A program made the position numbers and the translations under genes. Positions 1-9,149 of a stretch of 64,000 bases of DNA are shown here, piece after piece; position 1 is the first letter of the stretch; each line of letters opens with the position of its first letter. The notes below the pieces were generated by a model. The model was not told the DNA's origin and searched no databases. It saw nothing but the letters and a program-made list of their open reading frames with translations. The DNA comes from Bog-473 sp963742035 (lineage in GTDB: Bacteria > Actinomycetota > Acidimicrobiia > Acidimicrobiales > RAAP-2), in NCBI GenBank assembly GCA_963742035.1, contig CAVUKH010000005.1:62001-126000 (forward strand), written 5' to 3'.

Positions 1-176
1 TCTCGACGGTGGGCTTCGGCGACATCACACCGAGAACCGATGGGGCACGCATTCTGGTATCGGCGCAGATGCTTCTCGATCTGGCCATCATCGGCATCGT
101 CGTACGCCTGCTCTTCAGCGCCGCCAAGAGCAGGATCGCCCCGGCGGGAGATTCAGAGCCGAGCCAGGGGCTCTAA
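1..176 (+). CDS. C-terminal end of a potassium channel (partial)
   Basis: The reading frame that starts at base 3 encodes TVGFGD at once, the selectivity-filter signature of two-TM/pore potassium channels. A hydrophobic helix (QMLLDLAIIGIVVRLLF) follows, then a short polar tail ending at TAA 174-176. The filter-then-last-TM order fits an Ion_trans_2-type channel subunit in the cytoplasmic membrane. The first TM and the pore helix lie upstream of the window. No C-terminal RCK domain is present, because the protein stops about 25 residues after the helix. The family call rests on the filter motif and is firm; the subfamily is unknown. Confidence 0.8.
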   Translation, partial: STVGFGDITPRTDGARILVSAQMLLDLAIIGIVVRLLFSAAKSRIAPAGDSEPSQGL

Positions 177-208
177 GCGACGGCGGGCTCCGTCGACCCA
201 GGTCCCGA

Positions 209-1462
209 CTATCCCGCCGACACCTGTGTACGCCTCCGTCGACGTTCGAGAACGAAGGCGCCTGCGAGCAGGACGCCCCCCGCACCGGGAAGCAGGGCGG
301 CCATGGGTACCTCCGGGGTCCCCGTGGAGGGAGACAGCGGTTGCCATGCCGGCTGGCTGTTGTTGGACTTGTTGGAGGTCAGGAGCACGTCCGGGTTGAC
401 TGCCCCATGACCCATGTCCAAGACGATGTTGCTCCCTCCACCGAGCTGGGTCCACACGTATTGATTCGACGTGGGGTTGCAGTTCGTGGCCGAAGCCGTG
501 GCCGTGTCGCTCGGGCTGTAAACCGGCTCGATCTCCGTTGCCGGGTCGGTCGACCACAGCTGACATGCGCTGGCTGTTCCGGTTGTTGGATTGATCCCGT
601 AGAAGACGTACACGACGTGGGAGCGGTCGAAGATGATGTTCGTTCCGGCGGGATTCCAGTCCGGATACTCGTCGACCTGGCCGGCGGGAATACCCGATGC
701 GGTGGACAGATCACGCTCGGTGAATGTCGACGTGACACTGACGAGGTGGATGTGGTTATCCGTACCGACGTACAGAATCTGGCTTGCGTCGGCGGGGTCG
801 ATCTCAGGCCGGCCGGCGGCACCACTCACCGGGTCTGGCTGTCGGGGCGCCACGGTCGTCGGAACGAGCGTTGGGGTGCCGCCGATGATCGGCGTCTGTA
901 CGTAGAGCGAACAGGACGATGTTCCAGCGTTGCAACGGAGGAAGCTCAGCTCACTACCGTCGGCCGAGACGGTTGGTGCGTAGTCGTTGCTGCCGACGGG
1001 GAACGTGATCTGTTTCGCCCCGTCGGTCTGGCTGCCCGGCGATCCGGAGACCGTCGTCGGATAGGCCACTTGGTAAATCGCGAAGTTCCCGCCCGCTCCT
1101 GGATTGTTTCCGTCGCCTGGACGATTGCTCGCGAAGTAGAGCGTCGTGCCCTGGGATGAGAAGTACGGCATGGAGTCGGCGCTGCCCGCCGTCGATTGGG
1201 TGTACGCGTTGGCCCCGCCTGGACAGGCGTAGGTAGGTGGAGGACCGCCGACCGGGTTGACGCTGTAGATGGCCTGTCCGATGTTCGAGTCGCAGATGGA
1301 GATGAAGGCGAGGTTCCCCGGCGTGGCGCCCTCGAACGTGGCCCCAGCGGGAAGCGGAGCCCACAGACCAGCGGTGATGAGGAGAGCTCCCATGACCATG
1401 AGGGCGGGGGCCCCCGCACGCATCGCTCTCCTGTGAACTGACGACGAACTGGGAATCTTCAC
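209..1462 (-). CDS. Secreted TolB-like (PD40) beta-propeller protein with a TPEVP C-terminal sorting-like signal
   Basis: About 417 aa. I chose the GTG at 1462 because AGGAG sits 6 nt upstream and it places a signal peptide (APALMVMGALLITAGLWAP, then PAGA) at the N terminus; an in-frame start further up would add about 46 poorly structured residues. The body has several PD40/TolB-like blades, seen as repeats such as 'SADGSELSFLRC' and 'NPAGTNIIFDRS'. Blade proteins of this kind usually bind protein or sugar outside the membrane. The end is the striking part: TPEVP, then about 20 hydrophobic residues, then RRRRR. This layout resembles PEP-CTERM-type exosortase signals, and the same TPEVP motif recurs at 8899-9000. 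The substrate or partner cannot be told from sequence. Confidence 0.7.
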   Translation of the reverse strand: MKIPSSSSVHRRAMRAGAPALMVMGALLITAGLWAPLPAGATFEGATPGNLAFISICDSNIGQAIYSVNPVGGPPPTYACPGGANAYTQSTAGSADSMPYFSSQGTTLYFASNRPGDGNNPGAGGNFAIYQVAYPTTVSGSPGSQTDGAKQITFPVGSNDYAPTVSADGSELSFLRCNAGTSSCSLYVQTPIIGGTPTLVPTTVAPRQPDPVSGAAGRPEIDPADASQILYVGTDNHIHLVSVTSTFTERDLSTASGIPAGQVDEYPDWNPAGTNIIFDRSHVVYVFYGINPTTGTASACQLWSTDPATEIEPVYSPSDTATASATNCNPTSNQYVWTQLGGGSNIVLDMGHGAVNPDVLLTSNKSNNSQPAWQPLSPSTGTPEVPMAALLPGAGGVLLAGAFVLERRRRRTQVSAG

Positions 1463-1754
1463 GGGTGCTCCTACCGTTCGACGGTTCCACGAGCGAGTCG
1501 GCTCCCGATCCACCTCTCGACTCACCAATGTCCTGGGTGGATCATTGGCGACAACGCCCGGGCGATCAACGAGCATCGAGCTGAAAACCCTTGGCGTCAC
1601 AAAGAGTTCACCGTCCGTTTCCGCGTTGCTCGTCGTACCTGTGACGCTGCAACGAAACCGGTCGCCGGTCGATTCGTTCCCCCAGTTGGCCGGCCGGAAC
1701 GCTCTCTCGGTGCGAACTGGATACGAGATTCGGTGGCCTACCGGAGGGGACGGA

Positions 1755-2909
1755 TCAGGGGTACGAGGAGGAGGTGGGCAGGCCGAGATCCTTCCGGACC
1801 TTATTGTCCGAGGCCTGCGTCGCCGCGCCCTGAGTCTCCAGCTGGGACAACCAGGTGTCCATGTTGGTGGGGTTGCCAGTGCCCACCGTCTGCAGATAAT
1901 TGATGAACGCAGTCAGTTGCGCCTCGTCGGCAGCGACGTCAACCTGCATGCTCGCCGGCCACTGCACAGAGTGGAACTGGAGGTTGTACACCTTCACCGC
2001 TTGCAAGTAGGGCGTGATCACGGGCGTGACCTGCGTCAATGTCGGGGGGTTGCCGAGTCCTCCTAGCCCCGTGGCCGCTGTCCCATTCGCCTTTTCCAGC
2101 GCAGTGGCATATTGCTCGTACTGGGTGAGCTGCGCCGCAGCGAGCGGCGCCGTGGCGGTTGTTGTCGTTGTCGTTGACAGGCTCGCACTGGCTTGAGCCG
2201 ACGTGGGCGGTGTCACGGTCGGCGAATTGTGCTTGCCTGCGGGCCGCAGAACCCAGATGACTCCAAAGACAACCGCCGCAGCGACAATGCAGCCAAGCAT
2301 CGTTCTCGTCGAGCTACGCGACCACACTCGAGAGAGTGGCCGCGTCGTCCCGCCCTCTGGGCCGGACTCAACGGGGGCCAACGAGTCGAGGTTGTCATCC
2401 GCGGCTCGCGGTGGGCTGGGCACAACCCGTGCATCGATGCTGCCGTCGCCCATGCCTTCAGTGACGATCGGCACCGCTTGAGTGTCTTGCTGCGCTGCCG
2501 GATCGTCGATCGCCGGTTCATCGGGCACATGGACTCCGACTGGCTTCGGACTCGCTACGTCGCTTTCCCGAACCTCCATCGGAACAACCTCGATCGGAAC
2601 AACGCGGTCTCCCTGAACCTCGGTCAGGTCGTCACCAACGACCGCTGGCGGACCCTCATCTTGCAGTGGGTTCATCGCAGTAGAAACTGCGCGTACTTCC
2701 ACATTGTTGGACGGGGATGAATCGGTGTCTCGCGCAGCTGCCCGCCAGTCCCACGTGCGAATCGTCTCCCGCAATGCAGCCAGTCGCTCATCGATCGACT
2801 GTCCGTCGAGAGCCTCGACTGCTGCATCGGACCGCCCGGAAATGTCGGCTCCGTCGATCGCGCCGGCCCCGTTTGTCGAGACCTCGACTCCGCCCAAATC
2901 ATCGTTCAT
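1755..2909 (-). CDS. Single-pass membrane protein of unknown function
   Basis: 384 aa; the ATG at 2909 has GGGAG about 7 nt upstream. The first ~200 residues are acidic, low in complexity and likely cytoplasmic. One membrane helix follows (GCIVAAAVVFGVIWVL). A Ser/Thr-rich linker, then a helical domain of about 130 residues (TQYEQYATALEKANG, DEAQLTAFINYLQ), lie outside. I do not recognise the family. The layout of charged tail, one helix, ST linker and small outer domain is common in actinobacterial surface sensing or anti-sigma-like proteins, but no anti-sigma zinc motif is visible. It is transcribed away from the protease gene to the right. Confidence 0.55.
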   Translation of the reverse strand: MNDDLGGVEVSTNGAGAIDGADISGRSDAAVEALDGQSIDERLAALRETIRTWDWRAAARDTDSSPSNNVEVRAVSTAMNPLQDEGPPAVVGDDLTEVQGDRVVPIEVVPMEVRESDVASPKPVGVHVPDEPAIDDPAAQQDTQAVPIVTEGMGDGSIDARVVPSPPRAADDNLDSLAPVESGPEGGTTRPLSRVWSRSSTRTMLGCIVAAAVVFGVIWVLRPAGKHNSPTVTPPTSAQASASLSTTTTTTATAPLAAAQLTQYEQYATALEKANGTAATGLGGLGNPPTLTQVTPVITPYLQAVKVYNLQFHSVQWPASMQVDVAADEAQLTAFINYLQTVGTGNPTNMDTWLSQLETQGAATQASDNKVRKDLGLPTSSSYP

Positions 2910-3393
2910 TAGACACTCCCTGCGAGATCGTCATTGATGAAGACGCGCAATTCTGACTTTCGGCAGCGGCGGCCTACACGCATCTCGAGAGTTGTCCCAC
3001 ACACCTTCGGCAATCTACTCGCAGCGCCGTACCGTTCCTTTCAGTCACCAGAAGTTCGGTTATTTGTTACCTCGGTGTCATGTGTGATCCATCGTGACAG
3101 GCAAATTGTCTCGGGAAGTCGTCGACGTGCTCAGCGTGCGGTCGCCTGCCGACGATGGCGAGAGTCCGGTGGGAACAGTGCTGTGTGATGGTCGGACCTC
3201 GCGAACGGACAGCAAACTCTGAGTGACATTGTCGGTATGCGCGGTCCCGCTGCGAGAGAACTCATCAATACTTTGTGATGGCCAACCTCCGGGGTCCCGG
3301 GTTCTGGGTCGCTGATCACGCCGCCAGCGAGGGGCCATTGGTCAGCGCAGAACTTGGGGAAGGGACTTCGGCACAATCGCCCGGTTTGGCGGG
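2910..3393. other. Divergent intergenic region (484 bp)
   Basis: No credible gene is seen here. It separates the leftward membrane-protein gene from the rightward protease gene and should carry both promoters. A patch around 3055-3080 is AT-richer than its surroundings. I could not assign -35/-10 boxes with confidence. Confidence 0.4.
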
Positions 3394-3931
3394 ATGGCTC
3401 GCCCTTCGGCCATGACTCGTCCTCGACCCGTCCGCCTCTTCGGACCGAAAACTCCGGCATGGTTTCCTGTGCTGATCGCGTCAGCTTTGATCGTTCTCGG
3501 GGCGTTCATCGGGTCGCCACTCCCATCGGGAGCTTCGTCGACACCAGGAGTACGCCCCGAAGGCCTGGGTCCGGGAGCTCCGCCCCACGGTTCTGTTCCG
3601 CTGGGGCCGCTGGCGGACAACCAGCAAATCCAGCTCAGCATCGTCCTGCCGCCGTCCCATCAGAACCAGATGCAAGAGCTCCTCCGCTCGCTCTACCAAC
3701 CCGACAGTCCCAACTATCACCACTGGCTCCAGCAAGGTGCCTTCGCCGCTCAGTTCGGTCCCACCGCAGATCAGGTCGCAGCCGTCCAGGCGTGGCTGCA
3801 TGTCAATGGATTGACCCACACCGTGTTCTCCGGTTTTGCCATTGAGGTGACGGCCACGGCCAACCAGCTGTCGCAGCGCGCTCTCCGTACAGTTCGTCCG
3901 ATACCGGACACCCTCGGGTCGGCAGGGGTAC
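3394..3931 (+). pseudogene. N-terminal part of sedolisin gene: signal region and pro-kumamolisin activation domain (frame change follows)
   Basis: The ATG at 3394 (another at 3412) opens a positively charged N terminus and a hydrophobic helix (FPVLIASALIVLGAFIG), a signal peptide or anchor. An activation prodomain typical of family S53 follows, with QNQMQELLRSLYQPDSP, NYHHWL and FGPTADQVAAVQAWL. The homologous continuation (VQFVRYRTPSGRQGYVA) lies in the next frame, the one used by the catalytic domain from 3932, so one base is gained or lost near 3869-3885. In intact family members the prodomain and protease are one chain. The entry is therefore the 5' half of a broken gene or a site of sequence error; the domain call itself is firm. 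Confidence 0.65.
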
Positions 3932-6646
3932 GTGGCGCAAAGTGCGCCCTTGGTGCCCTCGACTCTTGCCAGTGGTCAGATCGCCGCCATCCTCGGGCTC
4001 AACACGGTGACGGCGTTCCAGTCTCAACCCTTCACGACCCCGTTGGTCCGTGCGGACGGCGCAGGGTCTTTGCAGGCCGACGTCGACGGGCTCTCGCCCT
4101 GCGCAGCCGCCCAGAGCGCGGCTGGCTCCAGTTACTACACACTGGACACCCTGGGGGCAGCGTACGGGATCGGCTCACTCGTGAGCGATGGTCAGAACGG
4201 CCATGGCCAGAGCGTCGGGCTCTACGAGTTGGCATCCAGTTCAGCCTCTGACATCTCCACGTACAAAACCTGCTTCGGGCTCTCCAATCCAGTCTCGGTC
4301 GTGTCCGTCGACGGGGGCGGCGGGGCGGTCGGAGGGGGAGGCACGGAGGAGGCGGATGTCGACATTGAGCAAGTTGCCACCCAAAGTCCGAGTGTTTCGG
4401 TCGTGTCCTATGAGGGACCCAACTCAGGGAGCGGGCCCTACGACACCTGGAACGCGATCGTCTCGGCCGACTCCGTCCGTGTGGTCTCTACCAGTTGGGG
4501 CCTGTGCGAGCCGCTTGCCGTGACCGACGGCTACCTCAATTCGTTCTCGACGCTCTTCGCCGAGGCCGCAGCCGACGGACAGACGATCCTTTCGGCATCG
4601 GGCGACGCCGGGTCGGAAGGTTGCTATCCCAGCGATCAGTCGACGGCACTCGAGGTCGACTACCCGTCATCTGATCCTTCGGTGACCGCCGTGGGTGGAA
4701 CCGACCTGTTTGGTCCGGGCGACGAGGTGGCCTGGATCGGAAGCGGGGGTGGCATCTCCCGATACTGGGCCGATCCAACCTGGCAGCCGATCGACCGGCA
4801 TTGGACGGCCAGCGGGAATCAGTGCGGAATCGATTGCCGCGAGGTTCCCGATCTCTCCGCCAACGCCGGCGTCGGTATGGTCGTCTACCAGAACGGCGCC
4901 TGGTCCGTCGTCGGGGGGACGAGCTTGTCGTCGCCGTTCATTGCCGGATTGGTGGCGGATCGCAATGACGGGTGCGTCAGTTCGACCGCAGACCTCGCTC
5001 CGCTGCTCTACGGCGCGTCCACACAATCCCTGTACGGCACTGCCCTGACTGACATCACGTCGGGGAACAATGACGAGACCGGTTCCTACGGCGGAGCCGA
5101 CTACCCTGCCACCGGCGGCTACGACCCGGTGACGGGTCTCGGGTCGCCGATTGCCGCTGGACTGTCCTGCCCCGAAGTGCTGGCCGTCAGCGCCGGAACG
5201 AGCGGCTCTGAGGTGACTGTTTCGGGACTGGGTCTCGAGCACGCCACCATTACCTTTGGGAGCGCGGGCGCCCAGATCGTGAGCGCCACGGCTACCGCCG
5301 CCATCGTTGTAGTTCCATCCGGACACGGCACCGTCACGGTGAAGGCCAGCAGTGCGCTGGGCAGCGGGAACCAAACTGCGACGTTCACTTACGGCCCGGT
5401 CACCATCCCCGCCTTCCCCACCTTCGGGGCCTATCCCTCGTGGCTGTCGTCCACGGGCCAGGTGGGCAACACCGACGTCGCCGAGGGCTCGGACACCACG
5501 CTCTTCATGATGCAGTCCATCAGCAACACCTACAACACGTCGGGCATCTTGCCCTTCGGGTGCCAGCTGGCGACGGACCTCCAGCACTGCAACATGACCG
5601 GCAACCCCAACGTGTCCCAGTCGGACCCGCTGGACAACTTCACAGGGACCCAGGAGTTGCAGGGGACCTGGGACGTCGGTTCGGGGAACGGCCAGGATGC
5701 CATCTGCGGGAAGATCAACCTGCCGATCAACACGAAGGTCGACTACGCCCGGTCGTCGAAGCCCTACAGCGACACCTGCGCGGCTCAGGAGCTGGGCTAC
5801 GCCAAGGACGCCATCGCGGCCGTTGACTTCGTGAACATCGACCCAGAGGCCTACGGCACAGCGAGTGGCTACATCGGTCACAACTTCATCAGCTACAACC
5901 CAGCGGACGGAAGTACCATCACCAAGGCGTTCCCCTCCGGTGGAATCGGTTCGGTGGCCGCAGGGTGGGAGCCCGGCGACCCCTACAACTGCGTCGCCAA
6001 GGACAGCGGTGCCAGGCACTCCAACCTCTGCTCGGGAACTCCCTTCGAAGAGGTCGACAACACGCCGATCTCAGGCGGGAACAGCCTGACGAGCGTCGCC
6101 ACGCGGCTGTGGTGCACGCACGGTTCGGTCGCCGCGCCCGATCAGAGCCAGATCATGGACTGGGGTCAGCTGACCAACCTGACGGGGTCTGAGGTTCCCG
6201 GACAGGGAGCGCCGATCGGCGTGCCCATCCGCATCACCGCGGTGAACCAGGGCTCGGGCACCCTCAACGGGTTCATGAACTTCGCCGACGGCGGGAACGG
6301 CTCCACCAACTGCGCCGCCAAGGCGACCTACGACGCCAACGGCGCCCAGGGACCGAACCCGCAGTCCCCGCAGGGTCTCAGCGGCAACCCCGAGATCGCA
6401 CTCGAGAACAACGCCGCCCAGGTCGGTGACTTCGCCAACGCCAACTGGGGCGCGAGCGATGCGGCCGACCAGGCTGTCGACATCGCCACGTCGCTGTACT
6501 TCATCAGCTACGGCGTCTACAAGACCAGCAGCGTGGCCACCGTGGCCAGCATCGAGACCAACCCCGGTGTCGTGCCGGCGTCCTTGCCGAGCAGCCTTCT
6601 CGGCGTCGTTGCTGGCGTCCGACGGGGACTACCCCAACACCGCTGA
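3932..6646 (+). CDS. Sedolisin (S53) serine-carboxyl peptidase fused to a PstS-like domain
   Basis: 904 aa as read. The catalytic residues of the kumamolisin/sedolisin family are visible. Counting from 3932 they are the Glu/Asp pair in EADVD (E140, D144), the oxyanion Asp in SASGDAGS (D225) and the nucleophile in GGTSLSSP (S331). These enzymes are secreted acid proteases that release their own prodomain, which here lies upstream in another frame. An IPT/TIG-like beta domain follows at about residues 415-490. From base 5397 the protein continues into a PstS-like substrate-binding domain (GSDTTLFMMQSISN, DYARSSKP, LTSVATRLWC) that duplicates the gene at 9150. The frame ends early at 6646; the rest of that domain is in another frame. 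Protease plus phosphate-type binding domain is an unusual chimera, probably created by the duplication. Confidence 0.75.
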   Translation: MAQSAPLVPSTLASGQIAAILGLNTVTAFQSQPFTTPLVRADGAGSLQADVDGLSPCAAAQSAAGSSYYTLDTLGAAYGIGSLVSDGQNGHGQSVGLYELASSSASDISTYKTCFGLSNPVSVVSVDGGGGAVGGGGTEEADVDIEQVATQSPSVSVVSYEGPNSGSGPYDTWNAIVSADSVRVVSTSWGLCEPLAVTDGYLNSFSTLFAEAAADGQTILSASGDAGSEGCYPSDQSTALEVDYPSSDPSVTAVGGTDLFGPGDEVAWIGSGGGISRYWADPTWQPIDRHWTASGNQCGIDCREVPDLSANAGVGMVVYQNGAWSVVGGTSLSSPFIAGLVADRNDGCVSSTADLAPLLYGASTQSLYGTALTDITSGNNDETGSYGGADYPATGGYDPVTGLGSPIAAGLSCPEVLAVSAGTSGSEVTVSGLGLEHATITFGSAGAQIVSATATAAIVVVPSGHGTVTVKASSALGSGNQTATFTYGPVTIPAFPTFGAYPSWLSSTGQVGNTDVAEGSDTTLFMMQSISNTYNTSGILPFGCQLATDLQHCNMTGNPNVSQSDPLDNFTGTQELQGTWDVGSGNGQDAICGKINLPINTKVDYARSSKPYSDTCAAQELGYAKDAIAAVDFVNIDPEAYGTASGYIGHNFISYNPADGSTITKAFPSGGIGSVAAGWEPGDPYNCVAKDSGARHSNLCSGTPFEEVDNTPISGGNSLTSVATRLWCTHGSVAAPDQSQIMDWGQLTNLTGSEVPGQGAPIGVPIRITAVNQGSGTLNGFMNFADGGNGSTNCAAKATYDANGAQGPNPQSPQGLSGNPEIALENNAAQVGDFANANWGASDAADQAVDIATSLYFISYGVYKTSSVATVASIETNPGVVPASLPSSLLGVVAGVRRGLPQHR

Positions 6647-7263
6647 CAACCGGGACAACGCCTACGCCATCTCCCGGACGCTGTTCAACATCATCCCCAC
6701 GAGCACCGTCAAGTCTTCGACGGCCGGGTTCTTGAACTGGATGTGCGATGGCGGTGGCCCCAGCGGGACCGGTGCCGGCGCAGTCTCGCCGATGCAGGCC
6801 AAGGGTCCGGACCGCTTCACCGGCGTGAACTACGACACGGACCTGACCAACATCATTCAGGGCCAGTACGGGTTCTCCCGCCTGTCGGACACCAGTGCGG
6901 AGCTCCCCCTTACCGCTCAGTCGGTCAACGGAGTGGCCAACCCGAACGGAACGTGCGCCGCAATAGCGACCATTAGTTCCTTCACGTCACCCAACCAGAT
7001 CAACCTGACGAGCTTGCCTTCAGAGGCGCAGGTCGGCTGGACCGTCGAGATCCCGAACGGCTACTCCGAGAAGCTCGGGGTCGTCGGCACTGTCGCCAAC
7101 GGCTTCGTCGGGGACACCATCGACACCATCTCGGCGATCAGCGGGAACACCATCACGCTGACCAACAACTACGCGGCCGGTACGGGCAGCAAGGTGCCGC
7201 CGACGCTGTACTTCCCCGGCCACCCGCCGGTGACGGCAGTCACCGACACCGTCGGTTAGCAAG
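5397..7263 (+). repeat. 1,867-bp direct repeat, copy 1
   Basis: It matches 9253-11119 at a constant offset of 3,856, so there are no gaps between copies. I counted about 19 mismatches by eye (about 99% identity), with four together where codons for RH replace ST. The left edge is at CGGTCACC inside the protease gene; the right edge is just after the shared stop codon, at GTTAGCAAG. Confidence 0.9.
6647..7259 (+). pseudogene. C-terminal continuation of the PstS-like domain, out of frame (copy 1)
   Basis: After the stop at 6646 the homologous protein continues one base over, from about 6610, with DYPNTADNRDNAYAISRTLF and YDTDLTNIIQGQYGFSRLSD, to TAG 7257-7259. It completes the second lobe of the binding protein and adds a small beta-rich tail (WTVEIPNGYSEKLG, NTITLTNNYAAG). 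No convincing ribosome binding site is seen for separate translation. The same frame break is at the identical place in copy 2 (10480-11115), so it predates the duplication or was spread by gene conversion. Confidence 0.6.
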
Positions 7264-7803
7264 CTATGGGTGTGGGTGCGAACTCTCGAATGTATTCAGC
7301 GCGTAGCGTGCCACCGCTCCGATGTCGTCAATCGTGCCGGTTCCAGTAGTCAGTATCTGCACGGACCCCTTCACCACAACGACTGTTGTGACCGTCGTGC
7401 TCTCTCCTGCGCTCAGGCTGAAGTAATAGGCCTTGTCGCCGAGCCCCTGGATGGGTGTCAATTTCAGATTGTGACGTGCAAACGTCTTCTCGCTCGCGGC
7501 GAAGCTCTTCTCGCTGGCGTCAGTGTCATATCGGATGAGAACGGCTGCATTGGTTCCTGTCTTGGAGCGGTATGTGCATTGGGTTTCCGATCCATGGGTC
7601 AGGGTCACCGGAAACCCCATGCTTGTGCTGACGGCCGTGGCGACGACTGATGGTGCCACGAGTTTGCACAGTCCCCGATTCGTCGACGGCCGAACAATCG
7701 CCTTGGGCTTTGTGGTCGCGGCAGCGTCAGATGAAAAGGAGGTTGCGAGCAAGGTCACACCCATCGCGGCGACGAGGTACGGCGCAAAGAAGCGAGTTCG
7801 CAT
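7264..7803 (-). CDS. Secreted small protein, DUF3558-like
   Basis: About 179 aa from the ATG at 7803, chosen because it places a signal peptide (MRTRFFAPYLVAAMGVTLLA, then SFSSDAAA) at the N terminus; longer in-frame starts add about 60 residues without export features. The mature part has two cysteines (LCKLVAP, TQCTYRSK) and a fold-like pattern (GLGDKAYYF near the C-terminal third) that recalls actinobacterial secreted proteins of the DUF3558 type. The resemblance is by eye and tentative. It sits between the two copies of the long repeat on the opposite strand, its stop touching the repeat's right edge, which suggests the duplication was inserted next to it. Confidence 0.5.
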   Translation of the reverse strand: MRTRFFAPYLVAAMGVTLLATSFSSDAAATTKPKAIVRPSTNRGLCKLVAPSVVATAVSTSMGFPVTLTHGSETQCTYRSKTGTNAAVLIRYDTDASEKSFAASEKTFARHNLKLTPIQGLGDKAYYFSLSAGESTTVTTVVVVKGSVQILTTGTGTIDDIGAVARYALNTFESSHPHP

Positions 7804-8260
7804 GGATCGCAGCCTACTTATGACCGTGTGTCCTGATCCGGCGGCCACGAACGCGGAAGTGTGCGGCACAGCATGAGTGGTATCTCTTGAAGCCGCCGTC
7901 ATCAATGCCGCCGACGCGAATGGTACGGCAATCGACACAACGTTCGGATCTCTGCTGATGGAGTAGTTCGTGGGTTCGATTTTCATTCAGTTCTGACTCA
8001 CGGACCGAGCTTCTTGTCAAGTCCAACCAGGCCAGCAACTTTGGTGTCGCAGCCCGCCGATCACCCCAGTCGAGCTCCTTGTGACAGCCCGCCTGTCGAG
8101 GGTGACGGGATCGGCACAGCAGGGTTATCTGAGGGTTATTTCTGGGTGTCACCAGGGGCTTCTGCGTTGACCGGCTCTGGTACCCGTGAGAGAACGGACT
8201 CAGTCACTGAGGCGCCGAGGGTCGGTGTCCCGGCATCAACACCACCAAGGAGCTCTCTTA
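7804..8260. other. Intergenic region with ribosome binding site for the 8261 gene
   Basis: No believable coding region is seen in these 457 bp. AAGGAG at 8247-8252 lies 8 nt before the ATG at 8261 and decides that start. The region should contain divergent promoters for the secreted protein to the left and the disrupted gene to the right; TTGACC at 8168 could be a -35 box but no good -10 partner is clear. Confidence 0.4.
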
Positions 8261-9000
8261 ATGTCCATTCGGCATGTCGTGAAGACGGTCGCCGTAGCCT
8301 GTGGCGCAACGGCCGGCGCCGCAGTGTTCATGCTTGGCCTGGGGTCGGGCGTGGCGGGCGCCTCGTCGCTCGTGAGTAGCGACGGGAACACAACCATCAG
8401 CACCACTGGTACGCCGACACCCGGGACCCCCTACGACAGCGGGCAGAAGCTCACGGTCTCCGTCATCGGCAACAGCACGATGAGCTTTGCCAACCTGTTC
8501 GCACAAGGCTTCCCCGGCTGCACCTCGGCCACGTCGTGCTCTGGCACCTTCAACGTCGAGGAGTGCACCGACCCCGGTGGCAATCCGGCCAACCTGCCGA
8601 CCGGTCCCAGTAACTGCGAGGCGGCGACGGACAACGTCCTTGCCAACCTGTCGTCAACGGGGGCCCTGACCCTGAGCGGGACGAAGGCGTTCAAAATGTA
8701 GGACCTGCCCAACGCGAGCCCTGGGCCCACCGACCATGACTGGCGTCTGCGATACGGACCCGAACCAGTGCGTCCTCGGCATCTTTGCCTCCAATCCGGC
8801 AGTCCGCCAACGGCTTCTCCTACCCTCACCTGTTCTCGGCACCCTTCCAAGTGGACGTGGGAGACGGGTCCAACACGGGCGACAACCCCGGGGACGGCAC
8901 GCCCGAAGTGCCATTCGCCATCGGCCTGCCGCTGGCCGCCATGGCTGTCGTCGGAGGCGTGATGATCCGTCATCGTCGGCGTCAGCAGAGGGCCGCCTAG
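8261..9000 (+). pseudogene. Broken secreted protein with cysteine-containing domain and TPEVP C-terminal signal
   Basis: It starts with a clear signal peptide (AVACGATAGAAVFMLGLGSG, then VAGA). It then follows the same domain as the large protein at 12346: DSGQKLTVSVIGNSTMSFAN, CTSATSCSGTFNVEEC. Compared with that paralogue the Trp codon in FKMW is TAG (8699-8701), one base is lost near 8713 and one gained near 8799. After the last shift the frame reads DGSNTGDNPGDGTPEVP, then a hydrophobic helix and RHRRR, ending at 9000. The gene is thus inactivated as written, unless these are sequence errors. Its intact form would have been an exported protein of about 245 aa, likely anchored through the TPEVP tail. 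Confidence 0.7.
8411..8960 (+). repeat. Diverged direct repeat, partner at about 12472-12965
   Basis: The two segments share long identical runs (for example at 8434-8520 and 12493-12580) and encode the same cysteine-containing domain. They are less alike than the 1,867-bp pair and differ by small indels. They indicate an older duplication within the same region. Confidence 0.75.
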
Positions 9001-9026
9001 CACGGAGTCTCCGAATCATCGCTGTC

Positions 9027-9064
9027 GACCCGGGTGCTGGGGGATGACCGCCAGCACCCGGGTC
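9027..9064 (+). terminator. Perfect 14-bp stem-loop after the 8261 gene
   Basis: GACCCGGGTGCTGG at 9027-9040 pairs exactly with CCAGCACCCGGGTC at 9051-9064 around a 10-nt loop. It sits 26 bases after the stop at 9000. There is no T tract, as is common for hairpin terminators in high-GC actinobacteria. Confidence 0.65.
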
Positions 9065-9149
9065 ACCGCAGATCGCGGTGCGCCCTGGGCGCAGCAGTCA
9101 ATTCCACAGCAGACCCAATTTCATCAACAGACAAGGAGCAACCACTGTC

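Noticed and set aside
4667..6019. Minus-strand 450-codon frame opposite the sedolisin gene
   Set aside because: The plus strand has full catalytic motifs; the minus translation is repetitive Val/Arg/Gly.
7814..8152. Minus-strand 112-codon frame in the intergenic region
   Set aside because: No ribosome site, no recognisable domain, and composition typical of chance frames.
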